Positions 7,263 through 8,821 of a stretch of 8,821 bases of DNA are shown here, piece by piece. The stretch covers positions 1-8,821 of the forward strand of contig JAPCJU010000038.1 in the NCBI GenBank assembly GCA_027886795.1. The letters run 5' to 3'. Numbering within the stretch: position 1 is the stretch's first letter; each line of letters starts with the position of its first letter. Position numbers and translations under genes: made by a program. This DNA comes from Nitrososphaerota archaeon. Its GTDB lineage: Archaea > Thermoproteota > Nitrososphaeria > Nitrososphaerales > CADDZS01. The notes beneath the pieces were generated by a model, which had not been told where the DNA came from, made no database searches, and worked only from the letters and a program-made list of their open reading frames with translations.

Positions 7263-7271
7263 CTTTTATGA
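7263..7271 (-). promoter_or_regulatory. Candidate TATA-like promoter element upstream of purE
   Basis: On the minus strand this reads TCATAAAAG and ends 36 bases before the purE ATG. The gap is A/T-rich, and no Shine-Dalgarno sequence lies before purE. An archaeal TATA box here would place the transcript start roughly 10-15 bases before the ATG, giving a very short leader. The identical 9-mer sits 37 bases before the probable purS start. The call is speculative, because the match to the archaeal consensus (TTTAWAWA) is only moderate. Confidence 0.3.
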
Positions 7272-7295
7272 GTATGGAGCGCATTACACGACCCT

Positions 7296-8219
7296 CTAAC
7301 GAGACATTTCTTCTTTCTTCCAAAGCAACGATTCTCTTACTCTTGCAGTCTCGTTCGAATTTAGCGGAACGAGGGGAGGTCTCACTTTTCCACAATCAAT
7401 GCCAATAAAGCTCAGACCTTCTTTCAATCCAGATGGAAACGTTCCGAGCCCCATCGCTTGGGCGAAACCATCGATTTTCTCTTGGACTTCTCTGGCGTGG
7501 GAAAAGTCATTATCGGAATAAAATTTGTAGATTTGAGCGGTTTCTGCAGGCAATACGTTTGCGGAGCCAACAGTCGCACCCGCGCCTCCAAGCTCAAGCC
7601 CCGAAAGAAGTAGCGCATCAGATCCAATGGTGATTGGAATCAAATTCTTAAGCAATCGAAGGTACTCGAGGAATTGCCCTAAATCGTTCGTAGTAAACTT
7701 CACTCCAAGCACCCGGCCAGGATTCTTCTCGACAAGCTTCTTCACAACCTCGGGAGGAATTCCATACCCTATCCAAGAGGGGATGTTGTAAATCATCAGG
7801 GGGAGGTCTACTTTATTGATTATTGACTGGAAATGCTCGTAAAGTCCAATTTCAGACGTCTTGTAATAAAACGGTCCCGTCGCGATCACGGCGTCTGCTC
7901 CGGCCTCGACAGCATCGATCCCGAGAGCAACTGCCTGTTTTGTAGAGCTCTCAGAAATTCCCGCAATAACCGGAACTCTGCTGCGAGCATCCCTGATCAC
8001 AGCTCTTACGACACTTTTTCTCTCCTCGTGGCTTTGAAGCAAAACCTCACCTGAAGTTCCATTAACCATGAGGGCGTTGACTCCGTTATGAATCAAATAA
8101 TCAGTTAGTTTGGAAATGCCAACAAAATCCAGATCCTCCATGTCCGTTCCAGTGAAAGGCGTGACCATCGGCACGATAATTCCATGAAGCTTGAAAATAT
8201 CTGATCCCTTTGCTTTCAT
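7296..8219 (-). CDS. DHDPS/NAL/KDG-aldolase superfamily class I aldolase, probably a 2-keto-3-deoxy sugar acid aldolase
   Basis: A 307-residue cytoplasmic TIM-barrel aldolase of normal family length. Visible landmarks are the pyruvate-binding loop GTSGE (residues 54-58, where GTTGE or GSTGE is usual), the catalytic tyrosine in YNIP (Y144), and the Schiff-base lysine in GVKFT (K174). In E. coli DapA the tyrosine motif continues with Ser-Arg-Thr-Gly, and that arginine (R138) holds the carboxylate of aspartate semialdehyde. Here the matching residue is W149, followed by Ile, so lysine-pathway dihydrodipicolinate synthase is unlikely. A 2-keto-3-deoxygluconate or related aldolase fits better, and the adjacent glycerate kinase would use the glyceraldehyde branch after oxidation. 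N-acetylneuraminate lyase or another keto-acid aldolase remains possible. The ATG start is supported by a strong Shine-Dalgarno sequence. The family is firm; the substrate is inferred. Confidence 0.88.
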   Translation of the reverse strand: MKAKGSDIFKLHGIIVPMVTPFTGTDMEDLDFVGISKLTDYLIHNGVNALMVNGTSGEVLLQSHEERKSVVRAVIRDARSRVPVIAGISESSTKQAVALGIDAVEAGADAVIATGPFYYKTSEIGLYEHFQSIINKVDLPLMIYNIPSWIGYGIPPEVVKKLVEKNPGRVLGVKFTTNDLGQFLEYLRLLKNLIPITIGSDALLLSGLELGGAGATVGSANVLPAETAQIYKFYSDNDFSHAREVQEKIDGFAQAMGLGTFPSGLKEGLSFIGIDCGKVRPPLVPLNSNETARVRESLLWKKEEMSR

Positions 8220-8225
8220 CTCGAC

Positions 8226-8233
8226 ATCACTCC
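8226..8233 (-). promoter_or_regulatory. Strong Shine-Dalgarno site for the aldolase gene
   Basis: The sequence GGAGTGAT lies six bases before the ATG at 8219 and differs from the ideal GGAGGTGAT by one missing G. It is the clearest ribosome binding site in the window and fixes the aldolase start. Confidence 0.75.
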
Positions 8234-8274
8234 ATTCTCTTAATGAAATTCGGAGGTCTTGCGTAGTTAGTAAG

Positions 8275-8821
8275 TTATTCTATGAGTGCGATTCCAATAT
8301 CGTTCACATTTGTTGCCGTGGGACCGGTGACGATCAGGCTCTCACCTACGATCGAGAAAAATGAATTTGAATCATTATTCGACAAATAATTTGACGGGTC
8401 GAGTCCCCGGGCTCTCGTCCTCAAGAAAGTCTCCGAATCCACGATTGCTCCGGCCGCCTCCGAAAATCCGTCCTTGCCATCAGTTCCCATGAATGCGATT
8501 GTAATTTTCGGCCTGTCCCTCAAAACGTTAAGTGCCGCTAAAGCTTCCTCTTGGTTGCGCCCTCCCTTTCCATTGCCTCTTACCGTGACAGTAGTCTCGC
8601 CTCCCCAGACGAGTACTGCAGGCTTTTTGAAATTGGAATCTGATCTTTGAATTTGAATGCACAACGAGGCGAGATTTTCACCGCAATCCTTGGCCTCGCC
8701 GTGCCACGAAGAGCCCAGATAGTATATTTTGAATTTCTTGAGTTTTTTCAAAGCGAAAATTGAAGCTTTGCACGCTATCGAGTTATCTCCCAAAATAAAA
8801 TTAGACGCCTTGTTGAAAATC
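8275..8821 (-). CDS. Glycerate 2-kinase, MOFRL family (C-terminal part, N-terminus beyond window)
   Basis: This enzyme phosphorylates D-glycerate with ATP, in the cytoplasm; the MOFRL family usually yields 2-phosphoglycerate. About 181 codons are visible, from the window edge to a TAA stop, against roughly 400-450 for the whole family, so more than half of the protein lies outside. The frame is open to the last base, and the first visible stretch (SNFILGDN) matches an internal family motif. Further family motifs follow in order: a GGETTVTVRG segment with a glycine-rich GGRNQE end, GTDGKDG followed by EAAGA, an NNDS motif, and the C-terminal TGPTATNVND block typical of the MOFRL domain. The stop is 55 bases before the aldolase start on the same strand, so the two are probably co-transcribed. 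The family call is firm. The 2-kinase specificity and the link to sugar-acid breakdown are inferred from family and neighbour. Confidence 0.9.
   Translation of the reverse strand, partial: IFNKASNFILGDNSIACKASIFALKKLKKFKIYYLGSSWHGEAKDCGENLASLCIQIQRSDSNFKKPAVLVWGGETTVTVRGNGKGGRNQEEALAALNVLRDRPKITIAFMGTDGKDGFSEAAGAIVDSETFLRTRARGLDPSNYLSNNDSNSFFSIVGESLIVTGPTATNVNDIGIALIE

Noticed and set aside
7227..7295. A possible terminator or riboswitch in the aldolase-purE gap
   Set aside because: Only one short T run (five bases) is present, there is no stable inverted repeat, and 69 bases is too little for a known purine riboswitch plus expression platform. Only the TATA-like element is kept, at low confidence.
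7296..8219. Annotation of the aldolase as dapA, dihydrodipicolinate synthase
   Set aside because: The arginine after the YNxPS motif that binds aspartate semialdehyde is Trp here, and the neighbour is a glycerate kinase rather than a lysine gene. Kept as a superfamily aldolase.
8216..8227. A tiny ATG-TCG-AGA-TGA reading frame overlapping the aldolase start, as a possible regulatory leader peptide
   Set aside because: It is only three codons long, its ATG overlaps the Shine-Dalgarno sequence, and it is most simply a by-product of the GTGAT and ATGA sequences.
8275..8793. The glycerate kinase read as a complete 172-residue protein starting at the TTG at 8793
   Set aside because: The TTG falls inside a conserved family segment (ILGDN), and the frame stays open to the window edge, so the gene is cut by the window rather than short.

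Overview
The window is a dense single-strand metabolic cluster. All nine genes lie on the minus strand and read from the high-coordinate end to the low-coordinate end. Only about 280 bases are non-coding, and no gap exceeds 70 bases. I saw no tRNA, rRNA, CRISPR array, insertion sequence or phage-like gene. The best guess for the host is an archaeon: PurM carries an HITGDGF-type motif, FGAM synthase is split into PurS, PurL and PurQ, PurC is of the long type, and an aldolase and a MOFRL-type glycerate kinase sit next to each other. This comes from remembered family patterns, so the phylum is left open and a bacterium is not excluded.

Region 1 (8821 to 7296) holds the C-terminal part of a glycerate kinase, cut by the window edge, followed by a complete pyruvate-dependent aldolase of the DHDPS/NAL/KDG-aldolase superfamily. 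The aldolase lacks the substrate-binding arginine of true dihydrodipicolinate synthase. The pair fits the lower part of a non-phosphorylative Entner-Doudoroff route, in which KDG gives pyruvate plus glyceraldehyde, then glycerate, then 2-phosphoglycerate.

Region 2 (7226 to 1) is a purine operon in the order purE, purC, purB, purM, purS, purL, purQ, with purQ cut by the window edge. Together these encode steps 4 to 8 of IMP synthesis without a break: FGAR to FGAM (PurSLQ), to AIR (PurM), to CAIR (PurE), to SAICAR (PurC), to AICAR (PurB). Genes for the first three and last two steps are not here. No purK is present, and PurE has the loop of the class II enzymes that use CO2 directly, so PurK may not be needed.

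Translation signals are the most unusual part. purL, purM and purB can only start at non-ATG codons (TTG), purC probably uses TTG and purQ GTG, and purS most likely TTG. Two genes without a well-placed Shine-Dalgarno sequence, purE and purS, share an identical TATA-like 9-mer about 36-37 bases before their starts. I found no exotic new system; the points worth checking are start-codon use, the class of PurE, the aldolase/kinase pair and the possible internal promoters.
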